A DNA stretch of 7,154 nt, from contig RPOS01000150.1 in assembly GCA_003820635.1 (NCBI GenBank), positions 1 to 7,154 on the forward strand. Reading direction: 5' to 3'. This DNA comes from Verrucomicrobiaceae bacterium (GTDB lineage Bacteria; Verrucomicrobiota; Verrucomicrobiae; Verrucomicrobiales; Akkermansiaceae). The translations under genes and the position numbers were made by a program. This document shows, piece after piece, positions 6,808-7,154 of the stretch (position 1 is its first letter; the number at the start of each line of letters is the position of its first letter). Under the pieces are notes generated by a model that was not told where the DNA came from, searched no databases, and worked only from the letters and a program-made list of their open reading frames with translations.

Positions 6808-6877
6808 TGAAATAATGCTGGACAGATCCTTCGGAAACGTGAACTATTCGCGCAACGGAGAGCTTCCAGCAGCCATT

Positions 6878-6894
6878 TGGCACGCAGGATGCTA
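6878..6894 (+). promoter_or_regulatory. Sigma-54 promoter of the porin-like gene
   Basis: The plus strand reads TGGCACGCAGGATGCTA: a perfect -24 element TGGCAC and a -12 element ATGCT with one mismatch from TTGCT. GG (6879-6880) and GC (6891-6892) are separated by exactly ten bases, the critical spacing. The start site would be near 6904, giving a leader of about 68 bases before the ATG at 6972. It faces away from the amt sigma-54 promoter about 205 bases away, so one activator bound between them could drive both. Confidence 0.75.
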
Positions 6895-6971
6895 AATCCG
6901 AAATCGCTCCTGTCTGTTCCATTCCGGTCCAGCCAAGGACGCAAGCAGCAACCGAAAACCAACACAACAAG

Positions 6972-7154
6972 ATGCAAAACTACTGCAAAACCATTGGCGC
7001 CCTGGCCGCTGCCTCCGCCCTTGTGGCCGGCAACGCCTCGGCGGGAACCCCCGCTCCTGTGACCGCACCCGCTCCAGCTACTGAATGCGATGCGTTCCCA
7101 TGTCTGGATTATGAACTCCACGTCGGATACACCAACGAGTATCTGTGGCGCGGC
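6972..7154 (+). CDS. Probable outer-membrane porin of the TorF-like (TIGR02001) family, N-terminal part (runs off right edge)
   Basis: An ATG at 6972-6974 opens a frame of 61 codons to the window end without a stop. Residues 1-24 are a clear signal peptide (Lys6, then Ile-Gly-Ala-Leu-Ala and an Ala-rich core, cut after NASA). A Pro/Ala linker (25-37) and two close cysteines (39 and 44) follow, then YELHVGYTNEYLWRG (47-61). That last block resembles the first beta strand of the TIGR02001 family, whose members often begin with S-E-Y-x-x-R-G and, as I recall, are often encoded beside glnK-amt in other bacteria. The family call rests on this short block and the neighbour, so it is moderate. No Shine-Dalgarno lies near the ATG (an AAGGA is about 30 bases upstream). 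A sigma-54 promoter upstream suggests nitrogen-linked expression with amt; the protein may be an outer-membrane route for small nitrogen solutes (inference). Confidence 0.7.
   Translation, partial: MQNYCKTIGALAAASALVAGNASAGTPAPVTAPAPATECDAFPCLDYELHVGYTNEYLWRG

Larger units (their letters stand above)
6733..6850 (-). ncRNA. Candidate small RNA ending at the orphan terminator
   Basis: On the minus strand a GC-rich hairpin (arms 6801-6807 and 6786-6792) is followed after 5 bases by the terminator hairpin and eight T. Hairpin-linker-terminator is the architecture of many bacterial small RNAs. The 5' end shown is a guess: only weak -10-like sequences (for example TATTTC near 6810-6815) are visible and no clear -35. 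If real, it sits between two nitrogen-regulated promoters. Alternatives are read-through or antisense transcription from the neighbouring gene, or a shared activator-binding region with no transcript. Confidence 0.3.

Noticed and set aside
6746..6970. Minus-strand frame of 74 codons (TTG start) whose stop lies inside the orphan terminator stem
   Set aside because: The start codon is weak, no ribosome-binding site or recognisable protein is visible, and it overlaps the porin-gene promoter and leader. A small protein on the terminated transcript remains a remote possibility.
6756..7121. Minus-strand frame of 121 codons over the right end
   Set aside because: It is antisense to the signal-peptide-encoding gene at 6972, with low-complexity Gly/Arg/Ser content typical of a GC-rich shadow frame.
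1..7154. tRNA, rRNA, CRISPR arrays, insertion sequences, phage or defence genes
   Set aside because: I looked for regularly spaced repeats, transposase motifs, terminal inverted repeats and tRNA-like cloverleafs and saw none. The gene content is ordinary metabolism, transport and regulation.

Overview
The window is GC-rich bacterial DNA. The gene set and protein styles point to the Verrucomicrobiota, something near Luteolibacter or Haloferula. This is inferred from remembered protein patterns (the secreted protein at the left edge, the CoaX start with D-N-S-N-T, the Amt with a long Ala/Pro-rich periplasmic N-terminus) and has not been checked by a search. Most starts lack a well-placed Shine-Dalgarno, which would also suit that phylum.

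Layout from left to right. (1) Bases 1-924, minus strand: the first 308 residues of a membrane-anchored or secreted protein that runs off the left edge and may lead into a metalloprotease-like domain. (2) 988-1866, minus: an AraC-family regulator. (3) 1867-2040: a divergent control region. (4) 2041-3822, plus: L-fucose isomerase fucI, complete, with all catalytic and metal residues at E. coli numbering. (5) 3807-4553, minus: type III pantothenate kinase coaX, overlapping the fucI end tail to tail by 16 bases. (6) 4557-5033, minus: a small single-pass membrane protein of unknown function, 3 bases upstream of coaX and probably co-transcribed with it. (7) 5039-5074: an intrinsic terminator for amt, lying almost against the start of gene 6. 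(8) 5096-6580, minus: an ammonium transporter with a cleavable N-terminal extension and a PII-type C-terminal tail. (9) 6581-6971: a 391-base divergent control region. (10) 6972 to the right edge, plus: the start of a secreted outer-membrane protein, probably a TorF-like (TIGR02001) putative porin.

The most informative stretch is 6581-6971. It holds two back-to-back sigma-54 (-24/-12) promoters. One is a perfect consensus facing amt and one is a near-consensus facing the porin-like gene. Ammonium uptake and an outer-membrane channel are therefore probably induced together under nitrogen limitation by an NtrC-type activator. Between them, near the midpoint, lies a strong minus-strand intrinsic terminator (37-base dyad plus eight T) preceded by a second GC-rich hairpin. 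No annotated gene explains it. It may end a small RNA or an antisense transcript, or the dyads may serve as the shared enhancer.

The fucI/AraC pair looks like a small sugar-responsive unit for fucose (or D-arabinose) use. The other fucose genes (kinase, aldolase, permease) are not in the window.
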